DNA from: Lentisphaeria bacterium
Lineage (GTDB): Bacteria; Verrucomicrobiota; Lentisphaeria; Oligosphaerales; Oligosphaeraceae
Direction: 5' to 3'
Length of the DNA: 12,263 nt
NCBI GenBank assembly: GCA_024405235.1
Contig: JAKSPA010000026.1
Coordinates: 1-12,263, forward strand
Shown: in pieces, positions 1 through 8,051 of the stretch
How positions within the stretch are numbered: the stretch's first letter is position 1
Layout of the letters: each line of letters begins with the position of its first letter
The notes under the pieces: generated by a model
Database searches by the model: none
Told to the model about the DNA's origin: nothing
What the model saw: the letters and a program-made list of their open reading frames with translations, nothing else
Position numbers and translations under genes: made by a program

Positions 1-1106
1 ACGGCCCAGATGGCGTCATAGTCCTTCAGACGGAACTTGAGGCGATCCAAGATCCAAATACCGGTTTCTGGATGATCAACGGCGTGCCGAACCTCTTCGT
101 CACCGAAGCCATTGCATCTCAGTGCTTCAGTCCCAAGAAACTCATCCACGCCGAACAGAATGGCGCCGAAACACCATGGAACGCCGTGGGTCCCGACTCG
201 GTTCTGAGATACGGCCGCAATATTATCCGCACTCTTCTGGCAGCGCGCGTTCCGAATACTCCTGCATGGAACTCATTCGCAATGCAGCCTAAGGAAATGG
301 GCGGCTTCCAGCGCGATAACAAGACCGAACTCAAGGCCACTTCCGCGGCAGTCAAACTGCTTGCACAGGCAATCACCACGATTTCCATCGAAGATCCGGA
401 ATATGCTCAGGCGGTTGACGCAATTCAGAAGGCTTATGAATATGCCATCGCGAATTTCGTTCTGAAGAGCGGATATCTCTGGAGCGAAAACAATCTAAGC
501 GGAGCACCTGCCGCATCGGCGGAAGGCCTTCTGGAACTCATCAATGCTTCGAAGGCTCTTGAAACACGCATCAACGACGAGCTTCCCACACCGGTTATCG
601 TCTGCAAGCGCAGAGAAGCGGCGGGACTTGGAAAGGCCACCATCACATGGGCGAATCCCGAAAAGGGCCTCGATGCAGTTCGCATCTATGCCGCTCCTGC
701 GGAATTCAATCCTAAATTCCTCAATGAAAAATACCTCATCGGTGTCATTGAAAAACCAAATGCTTTGCCGAAGAACCAGGATCCACTCATGCTTGCCATC
801 AGACTCGTGAATGCGGGCAAGAACAAGTGGGGAGTCGCTCCAGAAGAACTCAATGCGGATTATCTCGCGGAAAAGACCGCGAATGCCGCTCAGTTCCTTG
901 GCAAGAAACGCTTGACGGCGGCTGTCGCCGGCGAGAAACCCGTAACCATGAACGTCTCTTCTCCAATGGGATTCGGATATGACGAATCCGAAGTGGGGAA
1001 TGTAACCATAAAACTCTACGCAGTGGGTGTCAATGCCTCCGGCGAAACCACTCATTGCATTTCCCTCGATGCTGAAGATGAGGAAATGACAGAGACGCTA
1101 GACTGA
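1..1106 (+). CDS. Unrecognised protein, 5'-truncated, with C-terminal fibronectin-III-like region
   Basis: The reading frame is open from the left edge (first full codon at position 3, beginning GPDGVIVLQTELEAIQDPN), so the Met at 72 is probably internal and the true start lies outside the window. It stops with TGA at 1104-1106. I do not recognise the N-terminal part, which is mixed helical with several Ala-rich stretches. The C-terminal part looks like a fibronectin-III/Ig-like beta sandwich: the strand pattern ATITWANP...DAVRIYA (about 636-692) resembles FnIII strands B-C, and VTIKLYAVGVNASGE (about 1003-1047) resembles the last strands, with a long insertion between them. This is inference from strand patterning, not a family match. 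The end of the protein is acidic. It lies 106 bp before the pseudopilin cluster but is separated from it by a hairpin, so co-transcription is uncertain. A cell-surface or exported role is possible, but the N-terminus that would show a signal peptide is missing. Confidence 0.8.
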   Translation, partial: GPDGVIVLQTELEAIQDPNTGFWMINGVPNLFVTEAIASQCFSPKKLIHAEQNGAETPWNAVGPDSVLRYGRNIIRTLLAARVPNTPAWNSFAMQPKEMGGFQRDNKTELKATSAAVKLLAQAITTISIEDPEYAQAVDAIQKAYEYAIANFVLKSGYLWSENNLSGAPAASAEGLLELINASKALETRINDELPTPVIVCKRREAAGLGKATITWANPEKGLDAVRIYAAPAEFNPKFLNEKYLIGVIEKPNALPKNQDPLMLAIRLVNAGKNKWGVAPEELNADYLAEKTANAAQFLGKKRLTAAVAGEKPVTMNVSSPMGFGYDESEVGNVTIKLYAVGVNASGETTHCISLDAEDEEMTETLD

Positions 1107-1121
1107 TTCAAGATTCCAGTT

Positions 1122-1160
1122 GCGCATTCAGCCGTACCATCTTGGGACGGCTAAATGCGT
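1122..1160 (+). terminator. Terminator-like hairpin after the first gene
   Basis: An inverted repeat pairs CGCATT (1123-1128) with AATGCG (1154-1159) and AGCCGT (1130-1135) with ACGGCT (1147-1152). One C/A mismatch separates the two stem blocks, and an inner CCA/TGG pairing is possible. It begins 16 bp after the TGA of the first gene. Only a short T run follows directly; a longer T tract comes about 20 bp later. It may therefore be a weak intrinsic terminator or a 3'-end stabilising hairpin. It separates the first gene from the pseudopilin cluster. Confidence 0.5.
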
Positions 1161-1212
1161 TTACATAAGTTCTCTCTAATTTTTTGTCGTCGGCGGGGAG
1201 GTTTTTCTAACC

Positions 1213-1902
1213 ATGAAAAAGAATACCCGTCCATTCACGCTGATAGAAATACTCACCGTGATCGTTGTTATCGCGGTGATTATTGGTGTCACTGTGCCTG
1301 CATACAATAGGCTCATGACAGGCAATGCAGTCTCGTACGGAAATCGCATTGTCACTTCCCAACTCAATATGGCACGTACACACGCCTGCGCTAAACGCAG
1401 GAACGTGGCTGTGCTGTTTACAGATTACAATATCAGCTCATACACGGGCGAAGCGGCTGACGAGCCTGTCGCTCTGAAGGCTTTCCGCTGCGCGTATGTG
1501 AACTACGATGCAGGCAGTACGCATTGGGAGTTCCAGGAGTGGGTTGAGGGCACGAAGTGGGAATATCTCCCGAACGGCGCTTTCTTCCCGACTACGGACG
1601 CCTCCACAGTAGATGCAAAAGATGCATCCGATGGATTCGTCTCTTCCGCAACTGTATATAAAGTCAAGGATGAGGCGCTCTTCTCAGGAGAAGCTGATTT
1701 CAAGCTCTCCGTTATCTTCAAGAAGAACGGCAGACCGGAACTCAAGGACGGAACAGATGCACCTAGAGTTCAAGTCCGCGAAGGTGTGATTGTCAGCAAT
1801 GATGATGACAATATCGTCACCAAAGTCAATGCCGACAACAAGCTCGTCGCCAAAGTGAACCGCTACACCGGTTCGGTAATAACCAAATTCGATGAAGAGT
1901 AA
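1213..1902 (+). CDS. GspH/FimT-like minor pseudopilin (Verru_Chthon cassette D-like)
   Basis: Predicted minor pseudopilin of 229 aa, made as a prepilin, inserted in the inner membrane and processed at MKKNTRP|FTLIE. F8 would be +1 and E12 the conserved Glu+5. The hydrophobic helix spans about residues 8-30. The segment after it (QLNMARTHACAKRRNVAVLF) is the hallmark of GspH/FimT proteins, in which a helix rich in small residues leads into the beta domain. Near the C-terminus NRYTGSV resembles the terminal 'N..TG.v' strand of these families. In type II secretion systems GspH is a minor pseudopilin near the fibre tip. The start follows GGGGAGG (1195-1201) at 11 nt, and the stop codon overlaps the ribosome binding site of the next gene. 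The residue at -1 is Pro instead of Gly, which is unusual for prepilin peptidase cleavage. The three next genes complete an H-I-J-K order. Confidence 0.88.
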   Translation: MKKNTRPFTLIEILTVIVVIAVIIGVTVPAYNRLMTGNAVSYGNRIVTSQLNMARTHACAKRRNVAVLFTDYNISSYTGEAADEPVALKAFRCAYVNYDAGSTHWEFQEWVEGTKWEYLPNGAFFPTTDASTVDAKDASDGFVSSATVYKVKDEALFSGEADFKLSVIFKKNGRPELKDGTDAPRVQVREGVIVSNDDDNIVTKVNADNKLVAKVNRYTGSVITKFDEE

Positions 1903-1907
1903 GGAGG
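1900..1907 (+). promoter_or_regulatory. Shine-Dalgarno overlapping a stop codon
   Basis: AAGGAGG at 1901-1907 shares two bases with the TAA stop (1900-1902) of the GspH-like gene and sits 10 nt before the next ATG (1918). This implies translational coupling of the two pseudopilin genes. Confidence 0.8.
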
Positions 1908-1917
1908 AAGAAAGACA

Positions 1918-2586
1918 ATGAGAAATCTCCTTAAGAAAAATGCATTCACTCTCGTCGAAGTCCTGATGGCAATGGGCATCTGCGTCATCGGCGTCTGCAG
2001 CATCATGGTTCTATTCCCTGTCGGCGCTACCGCTTCCAGAGACGCCGCTATGGCTTCATACGCCGCTAACACCGCCGAGCAGATCCTTTCCTTCGCAAAG
2101 ATGTGCATAGAAGAGGACACGATTGATTCTACCAATCCCTCTTCAGGCTACAAGGCTTTCAACGCTTTCACGGGATGGACGGTTACCAATACCACAACGT
2201 ATTCTGATGGTGCGCCAATCGAAGCTGCTCCAGAGGATATTGATGATAGCGACAAAGCGTTCAATCTGAAGACAGAGTTCAATTACAGCGGAAAAATCGC
2301 AAGCTACATAGATACCTTCCTGACAAACGACGGAACGACAATCACTCCGCTTCACAACGGAAAGGTCTATCACTTCGATTTCACTTCTGGAACTGGCAGC
2401 GACAAGTACTCCGACTTCAACTGCTACGCCAGCATCTACGCCAAACCCGTCTATGCTGATGCTGCGAAGACGGTCAAGATGCCATTTGCCGCGGAACTGC
2501 ACGTCGAGATTTCATGGCCTGCCGATCTCGACTATAGCAAGAGACACAAACGGGACTTCTCCCTGAATGTCTTCAAAGCCTACTAA
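1918..2586 (+). CDS. GspI/PilV-like minor pseudopilin (Verru_Chthon cassette B-like)
   Basis: Predicted minor pseudopilin of 222 aa. The N-terminus reads MRNLLKKNA|FTLVEVLMAMG, with F10 as +1, E14 as Glu+5 and a transmembrane/assembly helix to about residue 33. FTLVEVLMA is the typical GspI/PilV signature. The LFPVGATASRDA segment just after the helix resembles the B protein of the Verru_Chthon cassette of Verrucomicrobia (from memory, not searched). The remainder is a beta-rich periplasmic domain ending in LHVEISWPADLDYSKRHKRDFSLNV, where the final strands of PilV-like proteins (VxVxW) are expected. GspI normally nucleates the tip complex with GspJ and GspK, and J- and K-like genes follow here. 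The ATG is fixed by AAGGAGG 10 nt upstream. The gap to the next gene is 19 nt. The residue at -1 is Ala. Confidence 0.86.
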   Translation: MRNLLKKNAFTLVEVLMAMGICVIGVCSIMVLFPVGATASRDAAMASYAANTAEQILSFAKMCIEEDTIDSTNPSSGYKAFNAFTGWTVTNTTTYSDGAPIEAAPEDIDDSDKAFNLKTEFNYSGKIASYIDTFLTNDGTTITPLHNGKVYHFDFTSGTGSDKYSDFNCYASIYAKPVYADAAKTVKMPFAAELHVEISWPADLDYSKRHKRDFSLNVFKAY

Positions 2587-2590
2587 AATG

Positions 2591-2596
2591 AGGAGG
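2591..2596 (+). promoter_or_regulatory. Shine-Dalgarno that decides the GspJ-like start
   Basis: AGGAGG at 2591-2596 lies 9 nt before ATG 2606. The longer frame from 2567 overlaps the end of the upstream gene and would place this site inside the coding region, so 2606 is preferred. Starting at 2606 also gives a leader of normal length before FTLIE. Confidence 0.8.
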
Positions 2597-2605
2597 AAAG
2601 TTGTC

Positions 2606-3427
2606 ATGAATACAATCAAGCGCAATTTCACCCTCATTGAAATCCTGGTCGCAGTCGCGATTCTGGTTATCATGATGGGTTTCCTGCTCCAGTTCACTGG
2701 TGGAGCGCAAAGAGTCTGGGCAGCCAACACCGCCCGTACCGAGATGTCTGCCCAGGCGGATGCGATCTTCTCCCTCATAAAAGAGGATCTTGAACACATC
2801 TACATCGTCGAGGAGGATGAAGATCTGGATGCGCAGTCAGGATGGTACTGCAGACATGAAAGCGCCTATTTCGGCTCTTCTTCTTCTGGAAGTCTTCAGG
2901 ACTTATGCTTCTTCACTCAGGCTACCGACGGCATTGAAAACTACACGCCAGGCAGCGGCCGCTCCCTCATCTATGGTGTTCGCTATCATTTCGCTCAGGC
3001 GACTGGCGACATGGGAGAGGGCAAAGGCAAGCTCTACCGCTTCGAAACGGATGAAGCCACTTGGGACAGAATCAGCGATCTGGAATTGGATTCGAATGGC
3101 ATGCCTACGAAGTCCATCTCCATCAACGGCGCAAGCGTCAATGCTCAATCGCCCGAATGGTATTGCGTAAAGCCTTCCGACAAGTCCGGCGCAGCGGCGG
3201 ATGCCGACGAGGAGTATCTCGTCGCGGATAACATCAAGTCCATCCAGATCTTCTCTGATGCGGCTGTCAAAGAAGACAACACTGCATACGACAAGGCCTT
3301 CATTCCATTTGCGCCGAAATACATCCGCGTCAATGTCTTCTCGGTTCCTGTCAATCTGCGCAACGGCGCTGCGACAACCGAAGATACCGACAGGACATTC
3401 TCGCGCGTCTTCCTTGTGAAGAAGTAA
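2606..3427 (+). CDS. GspJ/PilW-like minor pseudopilin (Verru_Chthon cassette C-like)
   Basis: Predicted minor pseudopilin of 273 aa. The leader and helix read MNTIKRN|FTLIEILVAVAILVIMM, with F8 as +1 and E12 as Glu+5. Downstream, ARTEMSAQADAIFSLIKEDLEHI matches the GspJ pattern of an amphipathic helix ending in a conserved 'xDLxxi'. The C-terminal PKYIRVNVFSV and RTFSRVFLV strands match the usual GspJ ending (positions about 3316-3420). GspJ is a tip-complex pseudopilin that contacts GspI and GspK. The open frame extends upstream to 2567, but AGGAGG at 2591-2596 and the normal leader length favour ATG 2606. The gene overlaps nothing and lies 19 nt after the GspI-like gene, so the three genes 1213-3427 form a tight operon. 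The residue at -1 is Asn, again not Gly. Confidence 0.87.
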   Translation: MNTIKRNFTLIEILVAVAILVIMMGFLLQFTGGAQRVWAANTARTEMSAQADAIFSLIKEDLEHIYIVEEDEDLDAQSGWYCRHESAYFGSSSSGSLQDLCFFTQATDGIENYTPGSGRSLIYGVRYHFAQATGDMGEGKGKLYRFETDEATWDRISDLELDSNGMPTKSISINGASVNAQSPEWYCVKPSDKSGAAADADEEYLVADNIKSIQIFSDAAVKEDNTAYDKAFIPFAPKYIRVNVFSVPVNLRNGAATTEDTDRTFSRVFLVKK

Positions 3428-3590
3428 TTCGGCTTTTCTCGGCGCGTGTCTGGGGACTCGCCAATCTCCTAAGGCGCGCTGCTGAAGAAGATGACAATTT
3501 TGCCTTAGAGCGATTTCCGCTCCCCTGAAATTAGAAATAACGAAAGGCCTTCTGAAATACGAAGGCATAAACTTAGATAAATCTTTCACC
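3428..3590 (+). other. Intergenic spacer with two small hairpins
   Basis: This 163-bp gap is the only sizeable break between the J-like and K-like genes. It holds GAGCG/CGCTC (3508-3522, 5-bp stem, 5-nt loop) and GCCTTC/GAAGGC (3547-3566, 6-bp stem, 8-nt loop). The second ends 24 nt before ATG 3591. No T tract follows either hairpin, and I see no good Shine-Dalgarno before 3591 and no convincing -35/-10 pair. A leader structure controlling expression of the large gene is possible but unproven. Confidence 0.35.
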
Positions 3591-3908
3591 ATGCAAACCA
3601 TCCATAGAAATCCAGATGAACGGGGCTCCGCCATTCTGATGGTGCTTGGAATCCTCTCGATTGTGCTGATTCTGGCAATGGTATTCGCTGTCACCAGCAG
3701 AAACGCCCAGATTGTCGCTGACGCCAAGGCGGATCAGACACAAGCGCAACTGCTTTCCGAATCCTCCGCCACTTCCGTAGAGCAGGTCATTTCTCTTTTC
3801 CAGAACAAGGGAAATCTGCAGCCAGGTTTAAAACTGGAAGATGGTATGCCATACGAAATGGACATCGATCAGTCCATGTTGAAGGTGGATGGTACAACGA
3901 AACCGTAA
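3591..3908 (+). CDS. N-terminal fragment of the GspK-like protein (105 aa)
   Basis: This piece ends at TAA 3906-3908. It contains the prepilin leader (MQTIHRNPDERG), the hydrophobic helix (about residues 13-35) and the start of the amphipathic helix (QTQAQLLSESSATSVEQVISLF), then breaks off after KVDGTTKP. If translated alone it would be a membrane-anchored stub without the globular domain. The start codon lacks a clear Shine-Dalgarno sequence. I chose ATG 3591 because it gives a 12-residue leader ending in Gly; ATG 3639 lies inside the hydrophobic segment. It reads in frame with the next fragment and should be regarded as the same gene. Confidence 0.7.
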   Translation: MQTIHRNPDERGSAILMVLGILSIVLILAMVFAVTSRNAQIVADAKADQTQAQLLSESSATSVEQVISLFQNKGNLQPGLKLEDGMPYEMDIDQSMLKVDGTTKP

Positions 3909-6900
3909 ACATATTTTTACGGCAGTGCAGGAGATTCCGATTCGAAATTATTGGGAATCCAGCCTTACGTCGGATATGTGGATGCCACTACCGATTGGAA
4001 TGCGCTCTGCCTATACGGCGAACTCTCGCCAAGTCACCACGCGAATACGCCTTTCGGCATCGATTTCGAACTGAACGCCGACGAAAAGTACTACAAGCGC
4101 TCGTACCAGTCTCTCTATTACACTCATGGTGAAGACACTACATACGACGAAGTTGGCTCGGAAGGCGACAGCAGTCTCTATGAAATAATTGCCAATACAC
4201 GCCTCGGCGCCGCATATCGTCATGCCACCGACGATGGAACGACTAATCATTTCGAGGCGCTCCTGAAGGACGACACCGCTCATCAGCTCCAGTTCAGAAA
4301 TACGAAGGACAATGATGGCCACATAGTTTCACGTTATGGTTATCTCGCCTTCGCCGAAGGTTCAAAATTTGACATCAATCAAATTGTAATGCCTGATTTC
4401 GAAGGCGATGCGGCAGATATCCCATACGTCACCGATGGAAATCTGACAATCGGCGAAGCGGGAAGCGAGCCTGAAATCGCAAAGGACGGCAAAAACGTTG
4501 ACGTCGGAACCAGCACTTACGCAATCATGGGATACGACTATGATTCGGAAAACGTGGTCGACAATCTGTATGACAATGGCAAAATAACCGAAACCGAGAC
4601 CGTCCAATACGGCGTTCATCCGCAGGAACTCCAGACGCGCATTGTTTCAAACAAGGCCATCTACAAAGAGAATCTTGAACGCGGCGTGGCTGACAAGCCA
4701 TCGCGCTGGTTCAACTACGACATGCTGACCGAAAACGAAACCATCGGCGACGAGTTCAAGGAAAAGGATCTCTTTGTCTACAGCGTCGCTTCCGGCACGG
4801 AAGACAAGGAACTCAGATTCAATGGAATGTACGCATCTGAAGACGATCTGCAGGATGAACTTCTTGATACCGCTGACTCGTCGATGGATTCTATCACCTC
4901 CAGCGATAGCAATTTCCTGAAGAAGGCCAATATCGCATATCCATGGGGACTCTATTGCGACCAGGGCACCTGCGATTTCTCGACTTCCGATGACATCACA
5001 TGGGACAAGATCAGCGAAAAGATGCGCGCGGCGAACGATCTGACAAGCGTCAAGAATCTGACGCAGCACTTCTTCCAGAAGCATCTCGGACTTAACTACG
5101 ACAAAGACAACGCTGACCATTATCTCTTCAAGAACAGCTCGGTTGACAAAACGCCGAATGTATTCGCAAACATGGTCGATTTCTGCGATGCGGATTTCAC
5201 CGTGACCGCTCTTGATGCAGACGGAAATCGCATCAAGTTCTCCGAAGGCGACTACAATGTCCAGCCGAATATCATGGATCTCGCGGCAGACAAGATTATC
5301 AACGAGCCGACTTTCTGCAGCAACGAACGCGTGCCGTCCATCGTCGGCGTCAACGTCGCCATGGGACTGAACAACAATGGCGGCAACTGGCTTGTCACAA
5401 GACGTGGTCAGGCCAAAGACAGCAACAATGTCAACAGATACGTCTACCGCATTGAAGTTGGCCCCGGCTCGATTAACTTCACGCCGAAAGTCACCCTTTC
5501 CATGCAGAACTTCTTCAATGAAGAACTGTCAAAGACAAAACAGAAATACCGTGTCATCGTCCAGGGAAAGATCACTCCTTTCCTTCTTGCAAAAAGGAAG
5601 TTGTTCAATGGTCAGGAACAATACACGAATGTGCTGGTCTTCCTGAAGGGCAATTCAATGACTTCCTCCTCGCCCGCAAGTCCCTGGCAGAATAATGCGG
5701 ATTCTAATGACTACGGTCTGTTTGAAGGAAGCGCCAATAGGCTGATGATTAGCAATGAAATCAAGTCGAATGGCCTGCATTTCTCCATCGACAAGACAAC
5801 TGATCTTCTGGACCGCCAATTCGATGCTCTTGAAAATCAGAGTGTTGAAATTGACTGCGATACTCTTACTGTCAATATTCCAAATACCTTCTATACCAAC
5901 GATGAATTTGGTCTGCCCACGCGTCTGCTTACAGGTCACAATTCACACTATCTCACTGGCACTGGCTATGCGCTGACAATCGAGAAGGTCATGGTCATGG
6001 TCCAGAATGACGAAAATGATGGCGATGAAATCTGCGAACTCATGTATGCAGAAGCTGGCGTTCCTGAAATCTCCTACAATTATGTCGATTTCAAAGAGAC
6101 TGCGCCAACTACCCTTACCGACCAGAGAAGCTTCTGGAATCCTGCGAAGACGACAAACACCGCCGCATATCACCTTGTGAATTACTCGCCTGTCAATGGC
6201 GTCACTTGCAAGGATCCAAGACTGAACCATCTCTCAAGCCAGTGGACTTGGTATGAGAACCATGCGGAAAAGCTTAACGCCAATTATTTCGGTGAAAATT
6301 TCGTGTCGATGCTTGACAATACGGCAGATGGTCAGGGCTACAATCGTTGCTTGATCAAGAATTGCGTCAACAACAATGTTATGGTCGGTTCACTTCCATG
6401 GGCCCATGGCAAGCTTGCCAAAGTTGCCCTTGCAAACGTGAAGAATGCCATGAGAAACGAAACTCATGCGAATGCGCAAAAGGACTGGGAGCCTGAATTC
6501 GATCCAGGCGACATGGACATGACTGCCGCGGCGAGCGATTACTGCAAAGGCACGATGGACAACACGCTTTCCACCTACTTCATCCCCAATTATCCGTTCA
6601 CATCTCTCTGGCAGCTCGGCGCCATCCACCGCGGAGGTGAAGGACAGACGCTCAACCTCAAGAAGTTCGGAACCGACGAGCCTGCATCTGTTGAAGACTC
6701 GAAGATTACGCACACATACGTCGATGGCGATGCATGGCTGCTGGACTACATCTGCCTCAACGAACTCTCCAACGATGGCGGCGTCCGCGGCAAGTTCAAT
6801 CCCAACTGCTTCAACGCGCCTGCATACAGATTCCTCTTCGCCAACATTCCTGCAAATCCCGATGCTGAAGACACTTCGGTCTATGCAAACGGAATGCTTG

Positions 6901-7448
6901 ATCCAGACGAAAGCGCAGACGAAATTGTCAGAAATGACTACTTCAAGGACTACGTCGACGAGAACTGGAGCAAAGCCACGGAGGAACTTGAGGAAACCAC
7001 ATTTAGGTTCCGCGTCAATGGCAATGACGATTTCGGCGATTACGCCGATGCATCGGAAGTCATGGCGGCGCAGTCCTGGAGTCCCGTTCAGGCCTTCTTC
7101 AATTTCGTGGAAATCGATGGCGGCGCTGAAAACACCACCGATACTCTGCAATGCAACGATCGTCAGGCCGAGTCTCTCATAGGCTGCACCGCTGGAATCA
7201 TGTCCACGCGCTACGAGACCTACACGGTCATTTCAGTCGGCCAGAATCTGAAGTGGATTATGGCCAACGACGACATGCCTTCCGGCGATGATGGAATCAA
7301 TTTCAGAAAACAGCTTGCCAATCCGATCCAGATCGGCGGCGGCAGCGGCGACTGGTACTCGATTCTCTCAACGGAAGTCCGCCTCGTCACGCTTGTCCGC
7401 GACTGCTGGTTCGGAAAGATCAAGGTTTTGAAATCACAGATTCTGTAA
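3909..7448 (+). CDS. C-terminal fragment of the GspK-like protein
   Basis: Open frame directly after TAA 3906-3908, continuing TYFYGSAGDSDSKLLG. There is no ATG near its start. The first usable start is TTG 3951, and its only purine-rich upstream stretch (around 3927-3933) is about 17 nt away, too far for efficient initiation. Independent translation is therefore doubtful. The region of about 1180 residues is acidic and rich in Asn, Asp and aromatic residues. It has no transmembrane segment, as expected for the periplasmic/extracellular domain of a pseudopilin tip protein. Its codon usage resembles the neighbouring genes and the frame is intact for 3.5 kb, so any inactivation would be recent. 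It ends 15 bp before the GspG-like gene. Confidence 0.72.
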   Translation, partial: TYFYGSAGDSDSKLLGIQPYVGYVDATTDWNALCLYGELSPSHHANTPFGIDFELNADEKYYKRSYQSLYYTHGEDTTYDEVGSEGDSSLYEIIANTRLGAAYRHATDDGTTNHFEALLKDDTAHQLQFRNTKDNDGHIVSRYGYLAFAEGSKFDINQIVMPDFEGDAADIPYVTDGNLTIGEAGSEPEIAKDGKNVDVGTSTYAIMGYDYDSENVVDNLYDNGKITETETVQYGVHPQELQTRIVSNKAIYKENLERGVADKPSRWFNYDMLTENETIGDEFKEKDLFVYSVASGTEDKELRFNGMYASEDDLQDELLDTADSSMDSITSSDSNFLKKANIAYPWGLYCDQGTCDFSTSDDITWDKISEKMRAANDLTSVKNLTQHFFQKHLGLNYDKDNADHYLFKNSSVDKTPNVFANMVDFCDADFTVTALDADGNRIKFSEGDYNVQPNIMDLAADKIINEPTFCSNERVPSIVGVNVAMGLNNNGGNWLVTRRGQAKDSNNVNRYVYRIEVGPGSINFTPKVTLSMQNFFNEELSKTKQKYRVIVQGKITPFLLAKRKLFNGQEQYTNVLVFLKGNSMTSSSPASPWQNNADSNDYGLFEGSANRLMISNEIKSNGLHFSIDKTTDLLDRQFDALENQSVEIDCDTLTVNIPNTFYTNDEFGLPTRLLTGHNSHYLTGTGYALTIEKVMVMVQNDENDGDEICELMYAEAGVPEISYNYVDFKETAPTTLTDQRSFWNPAKTTNTAAYHLVNYSPVNGVTCKDPRLNHLSSQWTWYENHAEKLNANYFGENFVSMLDNTADGQGYNRCLIKNCVNNNVMVGSLPWAHGKLAKVALANVKNAMRNETHANAQKDWEPEFDPGDMDMTAAASDYCKGTMDNTLSTYFIPNYPFTSLWQLGAIHRGGEGQTLNLKKFGTDEPASVEDSKITHTYVDGDAWLLDYICLNELSNDGGVRGKFNPNCFNAPAYRFLFANIPANPDAEDTSVYANGMLDPDESADEIVRNDYFKDYVDENWSKATEELEETTFRFRVNGNDDFGDYADASEVMAAQSWSPVQAFFNFVEIDGGAENTTDTLQCNDRQAESLIGCTAGIMSTRYETYTVISVGQNLKWIMANDDMPSGDDGINFRKQLANPIQIGGGSGDWYSILSTEVRLVTLVRDCWFGKIKVLKSQIL

Positions 7449-7463
7449 GGAAATAGTACGACT

Positions 7464-7934
7464 ATGAGAAAGAAAGCTTTCACATTGACTGAAATTCTGG
7501 TGGTCATTGCTATCATCGTCATTCTGGCTGGCATTCTCATTGGCGGAATGGGTTTCGCAGCACGCAAGGCCGATGCGGCTAAGACAAGAGCGCTTAGCGC
7601 CGAATTCGAAGCCGCTTTGGATAAGTTCCGCTCCGAAAATGGATACTTCCCGCCATGCGTTTCCGCGCAGGAAATCAAATTCGAAATTTCAGGCGATACC
7701 GTGAAACTGAAACTTGCGAAGGATTATTCCTTCAATAGCAAATCGGGCGCCAAGAAGTCTTTCATCGAAATTGAAGGAATCGGAAACGGCGATTTCCAGG
7801 ACGCCTGGGGAAATGCCTTCAAATACCAGTGCCCCGGTGAACACAACAAGACAAGTTTCGATCTCTGGTCCGCTGGACAGGATGGAATCTACGGCAATGA
7901 AGACGACATCGTCAATTGGGGATCCGCTCAGTAA
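7464..7934 (+). CDS. gspG: GspG-like major pseudopilin
   Basis: Major pseudopilin of the type II secretion GspG family, 156 aa, close to the usual size. The leader MRKKA|FTLTEILVVIAIIVILAG places F6 at +1 and E10 at +5, with the helix running to about residue 30. The C-terminal half carries the GspG signature: D113-AWGN, then KYQCPGEHNKTSFDLWSAGQDG (D140-G141), then GNEDDIVNW. In known GspG proteins this acidic last loop binds calcium and stabilises the fold. It polymerises into the pseudopilus shaft that pushes substrates through the outer-membrane secretin. It starts 15 bp after the large GspK-like gene, with AAGGA (7447-7451) as a plausible ribosome binding site, so it is probably co-transcribed. 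The residue at -1 is Ala. The shaft pseudopilin placed after the tip genes differs from the common gspG-H-I-J-K order. Confidence 0.88.
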   Translation: MRKKAFTLTEILVVIAIIVILAGILIGGMGFAARKADAAKTRALSAEFEAALDKFRSENGYFPPCVSAQEIKFEISGDTVKLKLAKDYSFNSKSGAKKSFIEIEGIGNGDFQDAWGNAFKYQCPGEHNKTSFDLWSAGQDGIYGNEDDIVNWGSAQ

Positions 7935-7996
7935 GGCTGTCTTTTAGTCGAAATACATTTCATTAACGAATTTTCAATTTTCCAAATAAATCATTG

Positions 7997-8021
7997 TGCA
8001 TCGTGCGCCGAGCATCATGCA
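7997..8021 (+). promoter_or_regulatory. Leader hairpin before the second GspG-like gene
   Basis: TGCAT (7997-8001) pairs with ATGCA (8017-8021). After a C/C mismatch, GTGC (8003-8006) pairs with GCAT (8012-8015) with one G-T wobble, leaving a 5-nt loop. It lies 30 nt before ATG 8052 in a 117-bp AT-rich gap with no T-tract terminator. It may be a 5' leader element or chance structure. Confidence 0.3.
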
Positions 8022-8051
8022 TTGAAAAACGAAACCCGAAAAGAGACTACT

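Larger units (their letters stand above)
3591..7448 (+). pseudogene. Giant GspK-like / Verru_Chthon cassette A-like gene interrupted by an in-frame TAA
   Basis: Positions 3591-3908 and 3909-7448 are in the same frame and read as one protein of about 1285 codon positions with a single internal stop, TAA 3906-3908 (codon 106). The N-terminus, DERG|SAILMVLGILSIVLILAM, is a GspK/PilX-type prepilin start: Gly at -1 and no Glu at +5, as in GspK. The body is far longer than ordinary GspK (about 300 aa) but fits the long A protein of the Verru_Chthon cassette. Landmarks recalled from that family are DPRLNH (codon about 875), PFTSLWQLG (about 1002), and DRQAESLIG with TRYETYTVISVGQ (about 1190 on). 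The order H-I-J-K is complete only if this gene is functional. A nonsense mutation, an assembly error or readthrough could explain the stop. The sequence alone cannot tell these apart. Confidence 0.75.

Noticed and set aside
3889..4074. Frameshift or overlapping gene around the internal stop of the GspK-like gene
   Set aside because: The frames before and after the TAA are identical, so no frameshift is needed. The overlapping 61-codon frame has no recognisable features.
6390..7151. Antisense open frame of 253 codons inside the GspK-like gene
   Set aside because: It overlaps a continuous coding frame on the + strand that has family landmarks. The translation looks like a shadow (Val/Ile/Arg-rich with no domain pattern).
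8022..8051. Upstream TTG start for the second GspG-like pseudopilin
   Set aside because: It would add a ten-residue charged extension to the leader and has no better ribosome binding site. ATG 8052 gives a typical prepilin leader.
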